This document shows positions 43,781 through 52,715 of a stretch of 63,537 nucleotides of DNA, one piece after another. How positions within the stretch are numbered: position 1 is the stretch's first letter; each line of letters begins with the position of its first letter. The position numbers were made by a program, and so were the translations under genes. Origin of the DNA: CAYNHF01 sp964397045 (GTDB lineage Bacteria > Actinomycetota > Acidimicrobiia > Spongiisociales > UBA5794); contig CAYNHF010000024.1 in assembly GCA_964397045.1 (NCBI GenBank), forward strand, positions 1-63,537, written 5' to 3'. The notes below the pieces were generated by a model, which saw nothing but the letters and a program-made list of their open reading frames with translations, ran no database searches and was not told the origin of the DNA.

Positions 43781-43860
43781 CCGGCCGAATCACAGACGTG
43801 TGATTCGCACCGTAGCAGCGGCCGGGGAGCACCGGCAAACCTTCGTCACGTCGTATCCTG

Positions 43861-44157
43861 ATGATCGTGAGTGTCGTTCTGCGTATCGTTATTGGGTTGT
43901 TGGTGGCCGCCGCCGTGGCAGTCGCGATCGTTCCGGCACTGGTGATCATGGATCTCAATTCAGGCGGGACGGGCTGGGGCCTGTGCTCGGAGGGGATCGC
44001 AGGCTGCCGCGGCTCCTATTTCGCCGGATTCGAGATGCTTGCGGTCGGGGCGCTTGCACTGTTCGTGCTTCTCGGCTTCATCCGGGCCGCGATTCTGTTG
44101 TTGCGCAGGGTGGAAGCCCAGCATGTGCAGCCCCCTGCAGACCGGGTCCCCCGGTGA
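43861..44157 (+). CDS. Small membrane protein, unknown
   Basis: A 98-residue protein with two membrane helices (VVLRIVIGLLVAAAVAVAIVPALVIM, and FEMLAVGALALFVLLGFIRAAILLL). They flank an exposed loop with two Cys (GLCSEGIAGCRG) that could form a disulfide outside the cell. The C-terminal tail is basic. No family is recognised. It is divergent from thyX and 31 bases before the next membrane gene, probably in one unit. Confidence 0.55.
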   Translation: MIVSVVLRIVIGLLVAAAVAVAIVPALVIMDLNSGGTGWGLCSEGIAGCRGSYFAGFEMLAVGALALFVLLGFIRAAILLLRRVEAQHVQPPADRVPR

Positions 44158-44188
44158 CGAGACGCGGAGGGCGTTCTAGGCTCCGCTC

Positions 44189-44719
44189 ATGACCGATGAT
44201 GCGACCGCAGGGTCCTCCGCAGCGGGAGACGGCCTCGATAAGAGCTTTGACGATCTGCCCCTTTCGGAGCGATTCCCGGAGTACCTGGCCGTATTCGGCA
44301 TCGGTCTCGGAGTCGCCGTCGCGGTCGGCCTGCCGATCGGACTGCTGACCGAATCGAGCATCACCGCATCGATCGCCTACATGATCATGATGGTTGGGGT
44401 GTTCTTCCTGCTGGTCGGCGGCCTGTCCGGGTCCGGCTTCAACGCCGGCGGTTTCGGAGGCATGTTCACGGCGAGTGCGGACGAGAACGAGCGGATGCGA
44501 GACCGGGAGCGAGAGGCGACCGAGGCAGCAGAGAAGCGCGCTAGCCAGCGCGGCTACGAGGAGGGCAACCGGTCGGGATCGAAGCGGCGGCGGCGAGACG
44601 CCGGTGCTGCGGTGCAACGGCGGCTCAATGCCGATGCCAACCCGCGAGCTTTTTGGAGCGTGGCTGCAGGGTTCGTCTACGTGCTGCTCGGAGTTGCGCT
44701 CGTTTCCGTCTTTCCCTGA
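44189..44719 (+). CDS. Membrane protein, unknown
   Basis: The 176-residue protein starts with an acidic, Asp-rich head. Two close membrane helices follow (about 32-52 and 58-80). Then there is a highly charged helical stretch (ENERMRDREREATEAAEKRASQRGYEEG) and a final C-terminal membrane helix (FWSVAAGFVYVLLGVALVSVF). No homologous family is recognised. Its 3' end overlaps the tail of the broken thioesterase on the other strand by 43 bases. Confidence 0.55.
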   Translation: MTDDATAGSSAAGDGLDKSFDDLPLSERFPEYLAVFGIGLGVAVAVGLPIGLLTESSITASIAYMIMMVGVFFLLVGGLSGSGFNAGGFGGMFTASADENERMRDREREATEAAEKRASQRGYEEGNRSGSKRRRRDAGAAVQRRLNADANPRAFWSVAAGFVYVLLGVALVSVFP

Positions 44720-45172
44720 GCGGACCTCTGCCGGGGCTCCGACTCCAGCCCGGTCGCCGGAACCGCGATGAGTTGAGTTGCGATGAACAACGCCTTTGCC
44801 TCAGCAATCGGCCTGCCATCCACCGAACAGGCAGCTTCCATGACGAGTCTCCTACCCCTCCGCTCGACAAGATTGCCCTGGAAGAGGTAGCGGCCGGTGG
44901 CGGGAGCTGGATTGCGGAACCGGATATCCATGGTCGCGGTGACCGCCATGGTGCCTGCGACCAGGATGGCGGTCCATGCCAGGATCTCGTCGAGGGCGGT
45001 GGCAACAACCCCCCGTGGAGCACGTCTGCGAATCCCCCGTAGTCATCCCGAGTCAAGAACTCGACAGACACGGTATCGCCGGTGAGTGTGAGGCCGTCCA
45101 GGCGCAGCCCGATCGGATTGTCGCGGCCACACCCGAACAGTGGGCGTACTCGGCGCGGAGCGCGTCCAGTCC
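44677..45172 (-). pseudogene. PaaI-type hot-dog thioesterase with two single-base frameshifts
   Basis: Read on the minus strand, three frames join into a hot-dog thioesterase. After AGLDALRAEYAHC the frame shifts to FGCGRDNPIGLRLDGLTL, continues to DDYGGFADVLHGG, then shifts again to ATALDEILAWTAILVAGTM, followed by VTATMDIRFRNPAPATGRY and a stop at 44677. One extra T near 45136 and one extra G in the C-run at 45009-45014 (plus strand) would restore CFGCGRDNP and HGGVVATALDE, both classic PaaI-type motifs. No frame is intact as given. It follows xpt by a few bases. Real decay and sequencing error cannot be separated here. Confidence 0.7.
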
Positions 45173-45180
45173 AGCCGTCT

Positions 45181-45744
45181 TTACTGCGCGACCTCGATAG
45201 AGCCGCCTTCGACGGACGTGACGCGCACCAGCGAATCCACCACCCAGCCGTGGTCTTCGAGCAGACGCCTGCCGGCGCGCCATCCCTTCTCAATGACGAA
45301 CCCGAAGCCCACGATCTCAGCACCTGCCTCCTCCGTGATTTGGCCGAGCGCCTCGGCAGTGCGTCCGGCAGACAGGAAGTCGTCCAGCACCAGGACCCGG
45401 GCACCGGGGGGCAACACACGGCGGGCGACCTCGACGCGGTACTCCACTCCCTTGGTGGGAGACATGACCTCTCGCCAATAGGAGTAGCGGTTTCCGGTGC
45501 CAAGGAACTTCTTGGCGTACACCACGGGGAGGCCCATCTCCACTCCGCAGACGACAGCAGGTGGGATCCCTGAGGCCTCCGAGGTCAAGATCAGGTCAGG
45601 GCGGTATGGGGAGAAGGTGGTCGCGAATTGTCGCCCGACCTCTGCGATGATGATCGGGTCGACGCGGTGGTTGAGGAACTCGTCGACGAGGACGAGATCC
45701 CCTTCTACCCGCGCTCGCGTGGCGACGACCTCACTCAAATCCAC
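45181..45744 (-). CDS. xpt: Xanthine phosphoribosyltransferase
   Basis: The 187-residue product matches the Xpt type of purine phosphoribosyltransferase. It has VDEFLNHRVDPIIIAEVG near the N-terminus, LTSEASGIPPAVVCGVEMGLPVVYAKK, and the PRPP-binding motif VLVLDDFLSAGRTAEAL. It salvages xanthine (or a related base) with PRPP. It is divergent from nth and followed by the broken thioesterase. A neighbouring purine permease or riboswitch was not found. An adenine-specific apt assignment is less likely because of the SxxSGI and NHRVDP segments. Confidence 0.82.
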   Translation of the reverse strand: MDLSEVVATRARVEGDLVLVDEFLNHRVDPIIIAEVGRQFATTFSPYRPDLILTSEASGIPPAVVCGVEMGLPVVYAKKFLGTGNRYSYWREVMSPTKGVEYRVEVARRVLPPGARVLVLDDFLSAGRTAEALGQITEEAGAEIVGFGFVIEKGWRAGRRLLEDHGWVVDSLVRVTSVEGGSIEVAQ

Positions 45745-45835
45745 GTCGGCAGCTTATCCGCCTTCCCGGAAGTCAGATCGTTCCGCTGCACGTCTCGCGT
45801 CTGGCGGATGGTCCGCGTCGGTAGCATGCGCCCTC

Positions 45836-46513
45836 ATGTCCCCGTCTCCGGCTCCAACCACCGAGCAGAAGCGAAATGCTCGGGTGGTGCTGAACCGCCT
45901 GAAGAAGCGCTACCCGGACATGGGTACGGCCCTCAAATACGAAGACGTCTGGCAGCTTCTCGTTGCCACTGTGATGTCTGCCCAGACGACGGACGAGAAC
46001 GTAAACAGAGTTACCCCGGTGCTCTTCGAGCGGTGGCCGACTCCGGAGGAACTGGCAGAGGCCGACCCGGAGGACGTTGAGGCCGTCATCTTCTCCACCG
46101 GGTTCTACCGCCAGAAGACCAAGTCGATCCAGGCACTCTCTGCGGACCTGGTGACGGAGTTCGATGGGGAAGTACCGCGCGACCTTGCGGCGATGACGAC
46201 GCTACGCGGAGTAGGTCGCAAGACGGCGAGTGTGGTGCTGGCGGAGGCCTGGAGCCTGCCGGCGATTGCGGTGGACACCCACGTCAAGCGAGTCGCCAAG
46301 CGCGTTGGGCTCACGGCCGAGGTCGACCCGGAGAAGGTGGAGTCCGACCTGCGGGCGCTCTATCCCGAGTCGGAGTGGGCCGGAATATCAATGTGTGTGA
46401 TCCAGTTCGGGCGGGACGTGTGTGATGCCCGTAGGCCACGGTGTTGGGACTGCCCGCTGGCGGATCGGTGTGCCTATCCCGACAAGTCCCCTTCACCTCG
46501 AGCCGGCGGGTGA
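45836..46513 (+). CDS. nth: Endonuclease III (Nth), DNA glycosylase/AP lyase
   Basis: This 225-residue base-excision repair enzyme removes oxidised pyrimidines. It has the helix-hairpin-helix LRGVGRKTASVVL with the catalytic Lys, VDTHVKRVAKRVGL with the catalytic Asp, and a C-terminal 4Fe-4S loop with spacing C-x6-C-x2-C-x5-C (CDARRPRCWDCPLADRC). Both active-site residues are present. The ATG at 45836 was chosen; the frame is open further upstream over xpt. A GTGA overlap joins it to the MATE gene. Confidence 0.94.
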   Translation: MSPSPAPTTEQKRNARVVLNRLKKRYPDMGTALKYEDVWQLLVATVMSAQTTDENVNRVTPVLFERWPTPEELAEADPEDVEAVIFSTGFYRQKTKSIQALSADLVTEFDGEVPRDLAAMTTLRGVGRKTASVVLAEAWSLPAIAVDTHVKRVAKRVGLTAEVDPEKVESDLRALYPESEWAGISMCVIQFGRDVCDARRPRCWDCPLADRCAYPDKSPSPRAGG

Positions 46514-47847
46514 GAGTGTTTCTTCCCGGCCCCTACGACCGGGAAATCATGCGACTCGCGTTGCCGGCACTCGGCGCACTGGCTGCCGACCCGTTGGTGT
46601 CGCTGGTGGATACCGCCTTCGTCGGGCGGCTGGGGGCAGAAGCGCTAGCCGCGGTCGCGGTCGCTTCTGCGATCTTCGCAGTTGCCTTTGCCCTCTTCAA
46701 CTTCCTGGCTTACGGGACCACGCCGCTGGTCGCACGAGAGGTGGGCCGGGGAAACATCCGCGCCGCAGGCAGGATGAGCATGGACGCGATCTACATCGGG
46801 GTCACGCTCGGGGTCGCCTCCTTGATCGTGCTGCTCGCCGCGGGCAGGCCGTTGCTGACCGCCATGGGGGCGGAGGCCGGTGTCGTCGAGGAGTCGCTGA
46901 CGTACCTGTCGATTCGAGCGTTCGCACTTCCTGCCCTGATGGTGGTCACCGTAGGGCACGGGGTGTTCCGCGGCTTTCAGGACACCCGTACACCTCTGGT
47001 CGTGACGCTGGGCCTGAACGCGGTGAATCTGGTGCTCGACCCGATGCTCATCTTCGGCCTGGGATGGGGTGTCGCCGGCGCCGCGGTGGCCACGGTGGTT
47101 GCACAGTGGACGGGGGCAGTGTGGTTTCTCGCCCTGCTCTGGGCTCGTCGCGAGCACATGGAAATCCGGTTGACGCTGCCCACCTGGGTCGAGCTTCGGC
47201 CCTTGCTCGGCGCCGGGCGAGCCCTCGTGATCCGCACCGGATCGTTACTCGCAGTCATGACGCTGGCCACGGCTGTGGCTGCCCGTCTCGGCACCACCGC
47301 GGTCGCGGCTCACCAGGTGATGTTGCAGCTGTGGATCTTTCTAGCCCTGGTGGTCGACGCGCTCGCGATCGCAGCCCAGGCGATGGTCGGGCGGGTGATC
47401 GTCGAGGACCGGGTGCAGGCTCGGGCCATCTCGGACCGCCTGCTCGCGTTGGGGCTGCTCGGCGGGATGGCACTGGCCATTGCCATGGCGGCACTGGCCG
47501 GCTGGCTTCCCGGGCTGTTCACCGATGATCGCTCGGTGATTGCGGCGACCAGTACCGTGTATGCATTCGTGGTGGTGATGCAGCCCGTCAATGGAATCGT
47601 GTTCGTCTGGGACGGTATCGCGATCGGGGCAACCGCCTTCGACTACCTCGCCTGGACGATGCTGGCGTCTGCGGTGGTGGCCGGTGCCGCCCTGTTGCTC
47701 GTCATTCCGTTGGGCTGGGGCCTGGCAGGAGTGTGGTGGGGGCTGGTGGTGCTGATGGCGGCGCGGGCTGCGACGTTGTGGTGGTGGTACGTTCGGGGCC
47801 CGCTCGGCGCCGGACGAGATCCAGCCCTTTCGTCTCCGGCAGCCTGA
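46510..47847 (+). CDS. MATE-family efflux transporter (DinF-like)
   Basis: A 445-residue polytopic membrane protein with about twelve helices. Signature segments are IMRLALPALGALAADPLVSLVDTAFVGRLG at the N-terminus and the pseudo-repeat around LVIRTGSLLAVMTLATAVAARLGTTAVAAHQV. MATE proteins export cationic drugs with H+ or Na+. The last 146 bases overlap the 3' end of the MFS gene on the opposite strand. The GTG at 46510 overlaps the nth stop. Confidence 0.9.
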   Translation: MRVFLPGPYDREIMRLALPALGALAADPLVSLVDTAFVGRLGAEALAAVAVASAIFAVAFALFNFLAYGTTPLVAREVGRGNIRAAGRMSMDAIYIGVTLGVASLIVLLAAGRPLLTAMGAEAGVVEESLTYLSIRAFALPALMVVTVGHGVFRGFQDTRTPLVVTLGLNAVNLVLDPMLIFGLGWGVAGAAVATVVAQWTGAVWFLALLWARREHMEIRLTLPTWVELRPLLGAGRALVIRTGSLLAVMTLATAVAARLGTTAVAAHQVMLQLWIFLALVVDALAIAAQAMVGRVIVEDRVQARAISDRLLALGLLGGMALAIAMAALAGWLPGLFTDDRSVIAATSTVYAFVVVMQPVNGIVFVWDGIAIGATAFDYLAWTMLASAVVAGAALLLVIPLGWGLAGVWWGLVVLMAARAATLWWWYVRGPLGAGRDPALSSPAA

Positions 47848-49018
47848 GAACGAGCAGCATCGCGATGATGACGCCCAAGCCGAGCCAGAGGATGGTCGCG
47901 GAGAGTCCGATGCGATCCACGACCAGTGCCCCCAACATGAAGCCTGTGATGCTTCCGAGGATGCCAGCGTTCGTCACCCAGCCGGCGGCACTGGCTCGGA
48001 CCCGAGTGGGGAACAACTCCGAGCGGAGTGCTGCGAAGGCAGGGGTGAGCATCGAAATCCCGAAACTCGCCACGAGGATCGCAGGGGCGAGGATCCACCC
48101 GCTCGACTGGATGTAGAAGAGTTCTCCTCCGACGAGACCCATGGCGAGGGCGAGCACGGTGGTGGGTCTTCTGCCCAGGGAGTCCGCGAGGCGGCCACCC
48201 ACCAGGAGTCCGAGCGCTCCCAGACCGCTGAAGACAATGAGGAGGAAACGGGCTGCACCGGCATCCCATCCGAGATCGTCGATCATCCGCTCCAGCACGA
48301 AATCGATCGCGGGTGCAGCGAATGCGGCCACGAGAAAGGCCATAGCGGCCAGCGGCCAGAAGTGACCCCAGAGTCCGGCACGCAGCGCCTGGGCGAATGT
48401 GACCTTCTTCTGATAGTGCACGTAGGCCCGACTTTCGTGAAGGAACCTGGCGACGAGTGGCACCACTAGGAGCCCCAGACCGGTGAGCGCAAAGAGCACC
48501 CTCCAGGAGCCGTCGCTCTGTTCGGCGATAGGGAGGAGGATCAAACCGGTCCCGGTACCCATCTGGTGGGCAAGGGCATATACGCCCAGGCCGAGGGCCC
48601 GCACGCCCGGGCTGAGCTCTTCGGCGAGGATGACTACTGCGAGCGCGGCGATGCTCACGACTGCGATGCGGGCTGCCGATTGAGCGGCCGTGAAGCTCAT
48701 CACCCCCGGGGCGAAGGCGGTCGCCAGGTTCGCCAGCGGGAGCAGCGCGAAAACGATCAGGAACGGAACCCGGCGGCCGCGCCTGTCGGCGGCGATGGCG
48801 AAACCCACGCCGAGGAGTGACAGCATCCGAGTGATGCCGAAGATCGAGAACATGCCGCCCTCCGTCAGGTCGTACGAAAGGCGGACGAACACATTGACGT
48901 GGCCGAGTTGGGCGCCGCCGTAACCGGCGACGAACGCCACCAGCACCATGAGGAAGATGGCCCGGCGATCGCGAGCGGTGAATCCGGCGAGCGATCGCAT
49001 CCCGACTCCAACGGTCAT
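47702..49018 (-). CDS. MFS transporter
   Basis: A 438-residue protein with about twelve helices. It has the loop 2-3 motif GVGFAIAADRRGRRVPF and the loop 8-9 motif GGRLADSLGRRPTT, and it ends PETKGLDL as sugar-porter-like MFS proteins do. About 40 further residues rich in Thr and Pro (ERTTTTTSQPAPPSAPPAP) lie antisense to the end of the MATE gene and are not transporter-like. The ATG is preceded by GGAGAACCGCCAA. The substrate is unknown. Confidence 0.85.
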   Translation of the reverse strand: MTVGVGMRSLAGFTARDRRAIFLMVLVAFVAGYGGAQLGHVNVFVRLSYDLTEGGMFSIFGITRMLSLLGVGFAIAADRRGRRVPFLIVFALLPLANLATAFAPGVMSFTAAQSAARIAVVSIAALAVVILAEELSPGVRALGLGVYALAHQMGTGTGLILLPIAEQSDGSWRVLFALTGLGLLVVPLVARFLHESRAYVHYQKKVTFAQALRAGLWGHFWPLAAMAFLVAAFAAPAIDFVLERMIDDLGWDAGAARFLLIVFSGLGALGLLVGGRLADSLGRRPTTVLALAMGLVGGELFYIQSSGWILAPAILVASFGISMLTPAFAALRSELFPTRVRASAAGWVTNAGILGSITGFMLGALVVDRIGLSATILWLGLGVIIAMLLVLRLPETKGLDLVRRRAGPERTTTTTSQPAPPSAPPAPTTLLPGPSPTE

Positions 49019-49299
49019 TTGGCGGTTCTCCTGGCCGGCCGGCTCGGGCCAACGCCGGATGCGTCTCGGGTCATGGTCGGCGACATTACCGGCCTTCGAG
49101 GTTGAGCACGGGATGGATTGGCTCGAACCGTCGTACTGCCTCCACTGTTCTATCGTTCAGGAGGAACGGGAGCCAAGCTACTAGCGCCACCCGCAGACCC
49201 GTCGAAACAGAAACGAAACGTCGGTACCCGCAGGAACAAAGGTACCGTCCACCGGGTTGGGTCGCCAGAGAAACACACTCTCGTCCAGGGGAGAGCCGG
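49019..49299. other. Divergent intergenic region between the MFS gene and ccdA
   Basis: There is no gene. It should carry both promoters. GAAAC occurs three times at 49204-49219, followed by a hairpin with CGGTACC (49222-49228) and GGTACCG (49241-49247) around a 12-base loop. A pairing segment GGGGAGAG precedes the ccdA ATG. Confidence 0.4.
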
Positions 49300-50052
49300 A
49301 TGTCAGATGCGACGATCTTGGTCGCGATCTTTGCCGGGGCAGCATCTTTTGTGTCGCCGTGTGTATTGCCGTTGTTGCCCGGCTATCTCAGCCTCGTCAG
49401 CGGCTACTCGGTGGACGAGTTGTCGCAGGGCGATGTCTCGCTCCGGCGCGTCACGGGCAAGACATTGCTGTTCGTCGCCGGCTTCACCGCGGTGTTCGTC
49501 GCACTGGGTGCTGGCGCGACCACGATCGGGTCCTTCCTCTTCAGCGAGCGTTCCTTCTTCCAGACGGCGCTCGGCTGGCTGGTGATTGCCATGGGCCTCT
49601 TCATCGCGGTGAGCGCCGTGTGGACACCGCAGTTCATGCTGCCGTTCATGAAGGACACCAGGGTCGAGGTGCGTCCCTCGAAACTGGGTCCCTGGGCGCC
49701 ACCGGTCATGGGTGCAGCTTTTGCGTTCGGGTGGACACCGTGCTTGGGACCGTTCTTGGGCGCAACACTGGCGCTGGGGGCAACCAGCGAAACGGTGGGC
49801 CGCGGCATGCTGCTCCTTGCCTTCTACTCGCTCGGTCTGGCAGTACCTTTCTTGATCTCTGCGTTGGCACTGGCCAAGGCATTCGCCACGTTCGGCAGGC
49901 TGCGGAAGTGGCTCACGCCCATCACTGTGGCATCTGGCCTGATGCTGGCAACCTTCGGATTCCTTCTCGTGACCAATCAGCTCGTCGAACTGAACGCCTT
50001 CTTCAGCCGGCTTCTCATCAGGTTCGGCCTCGACGGTCTCACCGAGATCTGA
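49300..50052 (+). CDS. ccdA: CcdA-type cytochrome c biogenesis / thiol-redox membrane protein
   Basis: The 250-residue, six-helix membrane protein has the two reactive-Cys motifs FVSPCVLPLLPGYL and GWTPCLGPFLG expected of CcdA, the short DsbD homologue that carries reducing equivalents across the membrane. A cytochrome c lipoprotein with a CAGCH haem site lies at 54842 in the same region, a plausible client. The ATG is at 49300; the frame is open upstream. The trpE gene follows on the same strand. Confidence 0.9.
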   Translation: MSDATILVAIFAGAASFVSPCVLPLLPGYLSLVSGYSVDELSQGDVSLRRVTGKTLLFVAGFTAVFVALGAGATTIGSFLFSERSFFQTALGWLVIAMGLFIAVSAVWTPQFMLPFMKDTRVEVRPSKLGPWAPPVMGAAFAFGWTPCLGPFLGATLALGATSETVGRGMLLLAFYSLGLAVPFLISALALAKAFATFGRLRKWLTPITVASGLMLATFGFLLVTNQLVELNAFFSRLLIRFGLDGLTEI

Positions 50053-50131
50053 GGAGGCATTTGAACCGGCGGCTTGCGGGACCGGGGCAACGGCGTAGCC
50101 TCTCGGGTCTCATGCATCCTTGCACCGGCTC

Positions 50132-51634
50132 ATGCAGCCCAACCTGACCCGTGAACGATTCGTGGAACTGGCCGCCGGATACCCGGTGGTGCCACTCGCG
50201 ATCGAAGTGCTCGCCGACCGCGAGACGCCGGTTTCGGTGTTCGAACGACTGGTGCGGGATGACGACGGGTTCCTGCTGGAGTCGGTCGAGGGTGGTGAGC
50301 GATGGGCCCGCTGGTCGTTCGTGGGAAGGGACCCGGAGTTCACGCTGACCGCACGACAAGGCGTCTGCACCGTCACCGGCTCGGACCTAGAGCTCCCGGA
50401 TGGTGACCCCCTCACGGTCCTGGAGGCGGTCCTCGAGCGCTACGAGACCCCACCTCCATCAGATCTCGGACTCGACCGCAACGTCCCCCCGTTGTTTGCC
50501 GGCTGTGTCGGCTGGCTGGCGTACGACGTGGTGCGATATGTGGAACATCTCCCGGACCGACCCAGGGACGATCGGGGCCTTGCGGAGATGTCCTGGCAGT
50601 TCGTCGGCCTGCTTGGTGCCTTCGACCGGTTCCGACAGACGGTGACGTTGATCCGAAACGTGTACATACGTGAAGACCCGGGAGCGCAATACGATGCCGC
50701 GGTGGCAGACTTGGCTGCTGCGGCGAACCGGCTGGCTGATGCCAGGGCCTACCAGGCTGCCCCCCGGCCCGGCGGGATCGAAGCCGCTCGGGCGACTGCG
50801 AGCATGACTCGAGAGGAATACGAAGCCGCGGTGTCCACCTGTATCGACTACATCGAATCCGGTGATGCTTTCCAGATCGTGCCGTCGCTGCGGTTCGAGG
50901 TCGACTTCGGCGGAGACCCGTTCTCGGTCTACCGCTCGCTCCGGCTGGTCAACCCATCGCCGTTTCTCTTCTTCGTTCGCTCCGGCGGAGTCGCAGTCGT
51001 CGGATCATCCCCCGAACTCATGTCGCGGGTGCGCGACGGACGCGCCTACAGCCGGCCGATTGCGGGGACAATCAGGCGGGGGGAGACGCCAGATGAGGAT
51101 GCTGAGCTGGAGGCCACATTGCTGGCTGACCCCAAGGAGCGAGCCGAACACGTGATGTTGGTGGATCTGGCGCGTAACGACCTCGGCCGGGTGTGCTCGT
51201 TCGGGACGGTCGCGGTGGATGAGCTCATGGTCATCGAGCGCTATTCACACGTGAGTCACATCGTATCCGGGGTATCGGGGGTACTGCGCTCTGGTGTGGG
51301 GCCGGTGGACGTACTGCGTGCGACATTCCCTCACGGCACCGTGTCGGGCGCGCCGAAGGTCCGCGCTATGGAGATTATCGACGAGCTGGAGCCAGTCGCT
51401 CGTGGCCCCTACGCCGGAGCGGTCGGCTACCTCGACTTCAGCGGCAACCTCGACACTGCAATTGCGCTGCGGACGCTGGTGATCGCAGGCGGCAAGGCAT
51501 GGGTTCAGGCGGGCGCGGGTGTCGTCGCAGACAGCGAACCTGCCGCGGAATACGAGGAGTGTGTGGCCAAAGCCGCGGCTGCGCTGACGGCGTTGCAGGC
51601 AGCAGCAGACCTCGAAGGGACGCGTGCATCGTGA
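50132..51634 (+). CDS. trpE: Anthranilate synthase component I (TrpE)
   Basis: The 500-residue product starts the tryptophan pathway, chorismate to anthranilate with the amidotransferase TrpG. It has the tryptophan-feedback site LLES (in DDGFLLESVEGG), ESGDAFQIVPSLRFEV, the catalytic region SPELMSRV, RPIAGTIRRGETPDEDAEL, LVDLARNDLGRV and PHGTVSGAPKVRAMEIIDELE. TrpG and TrpD are not in this window. The ATG at 50132 was chosen over a TTG at 50120. Confidence 0.95.
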   Translation: MQPNLTRERFVELAAGYPVVPLAIEVLADRETPVSVFERLVRDDDGFLLESVEGGERWARWSFVGRDPEFTLTARQGVCTVTGSDLELPDGDPLTVLEAVLERYETPPPSDLGLDRNVPPLFAGCVGWLAYDVVRYVEHLPDRPRDDRGLAEMSWQFVGLLGAFDRFRQTVTLIRNVYIREDPGAQYDAAVADLAAAANRLADARAYQAAPRPGGIEAARATASMTREEYEAAVSTCIDYIESGDAFQIVPSLRFEVDFGGDPFSVYRSLRLVNPSPFLFFVRSGGVAVVGSSPELMSRVRDGRAYSRPIAGTIRRGETPDEDAELEATLLADPKERAEHVMLVDLARNDLGRVCSFGTVAVDELMVIERYSHVSHIVSGVSGVLRSGVGPVDVLRATFPHGTVSGAPKVRAMEIIDELEPVARGPYAGAVGYLDFSGNLDTAIALRTLVIAGGKAWVQAGAGVVADSEPAAEYEECVAKAAAALTALQAAADLEGTRAS

Positions 51635-52608
51635 AGCCTCCGGCCACCTACGGCGATGTCACCGCTGAGTACCTCGCGGCACGACGCGGTGCGGCGGTCG
51701 TAGATTCCGGTCGAGAAACCGTGTGGGTGCGTGGCCCCGACACCGTGGTGTTTCTCGAGGGCCTGTTGAGCCAGTCCATCGACAGCATGGCAGTCGGCGA
51801 AACGGCACCTTCTTTGTTGCTGTCGCCCCAGGGCAAGCTACGGGCGCTGCTCTGGGTCTTGCGCGGCCGGGCCGAGGTCGGGCTGGTCGCAGACGCCGGC
51901 TTCGGATCACAAGTGGTGGCAGACCTCACCCGGTTCAAGATTCGCGTGGATGCGGAAATCGTCTTGGATCCAACGCCGACCGTCGACGTCTGGGGGCCGC
52001 GAGCTGCTGAGGTGGTGGCGGCCGCGAACCTGCCGGTGCCTGAAGCGCACACCTGGCAGCGACAGGCCGAACGGACCGTTGCCCGCTTCCCGCTCGGTCG
52101 CAGCTCCCTCGATCGGTTCCTGTTGGCAGGTTCCAAGGGTGATGGAGTGGTGGAAAGCGGCGGAACCCGGATCGGCCGCCTGGCGGCGACCACGATACGC
52201 ATCGAGGCAGGAGAACCGCAGATGGGTGTCGACGTCGACGAAGGAACTATCCCTCAAGAGACCGGGCTTGTCGCCGAAACGGTCGACTTCGCCAAGGGGT
52301 GCTATCTCGGGCAGGAATTGGTGGCTCGGATCGAGTCGCGGGGCCACGTCAACCGCCACCTGCGTGGACTCCTCGTGCACGATGCGATCATCCCGCCGCC
52401 TGGCGCGGTGGTATCGGATGACGACAGAGAGCTGGGGTTGGTGACGTCGACGGGGGAATCACTTCAACTGCGGGCTCCAGTTGCGCTTGCGATGATCCGT
52501 CGGGAGGCGGAACCGGGGGATGCGGTCCGGCTGGAGTGGGACGGCGGGTCGACGAGAGCAACGGTACAGCCGCTTCCGTTAGATCGGTTCGAAGACGCCG
52601 CGCTCTAA
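51631..52608 (+). CDS. ygfZ: YgfZ/GcvT-family folate-binding protein
   Basis: The 325-residue protein resembles the T-protein of glycine cleavage but has the YgfZ signature KGCYLGQELVARIESRG. It has a GcvT-like N-terminus with VDSGRETVWVRGPDTVVFLEGLLSQ. YgfZ proteins assist Fe-S cluster repair with folate. The GTG start overlaps the trpE stop (GTGA), so it is translated with trpE. It could support Fe-S enzymes such as Nth. Confidence 0.85.
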   Translation: MKPPATYGDVTAEYLAARRGAAVVDSGRETVWVRGPDTVVFLEGLLSQSIDSMAVGETAPSLLLSPQGKLRALLWVLRGRAEVGLVADAGFGSQVVADLTRFKIRVDAEIVLDPTPTVDVWGPRAAEVVAAANLPVPEAHTWQRQAERTVARFPLGRSSLDRFLLAGSKGDGVVESGGTRIGRLAATTIRIEAGEPQMGVDVDEGTIPQETGLVAETVDFAKGCYLGQELVARIESRGHVNRHLRGLLVHDAIIPPPGAVVSDDDRELGLVTSTGESLQLRAPVALAMIRREAEPGDAVRLEWDGGSTRATVQPLPLDRFEDAAL

Positions 52609-52715
52609 CCGCGGTGATTCTTACAGTTCTCTAACACTGGCCACCGATAGTGGTGATCAGAACCTCTGGCTCGCTCCGTGTGTGATCGAGCCACCCCGTC
52701 ACGCAGGAGATCGAG

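Noticed and set aside
50112..50147. A 12-codon leader frame before trpE as a Trp attenuator
   Set aside because: MHPCTGSCSPT contains no Trp codons, and no terminator/antiterminator pair was found.
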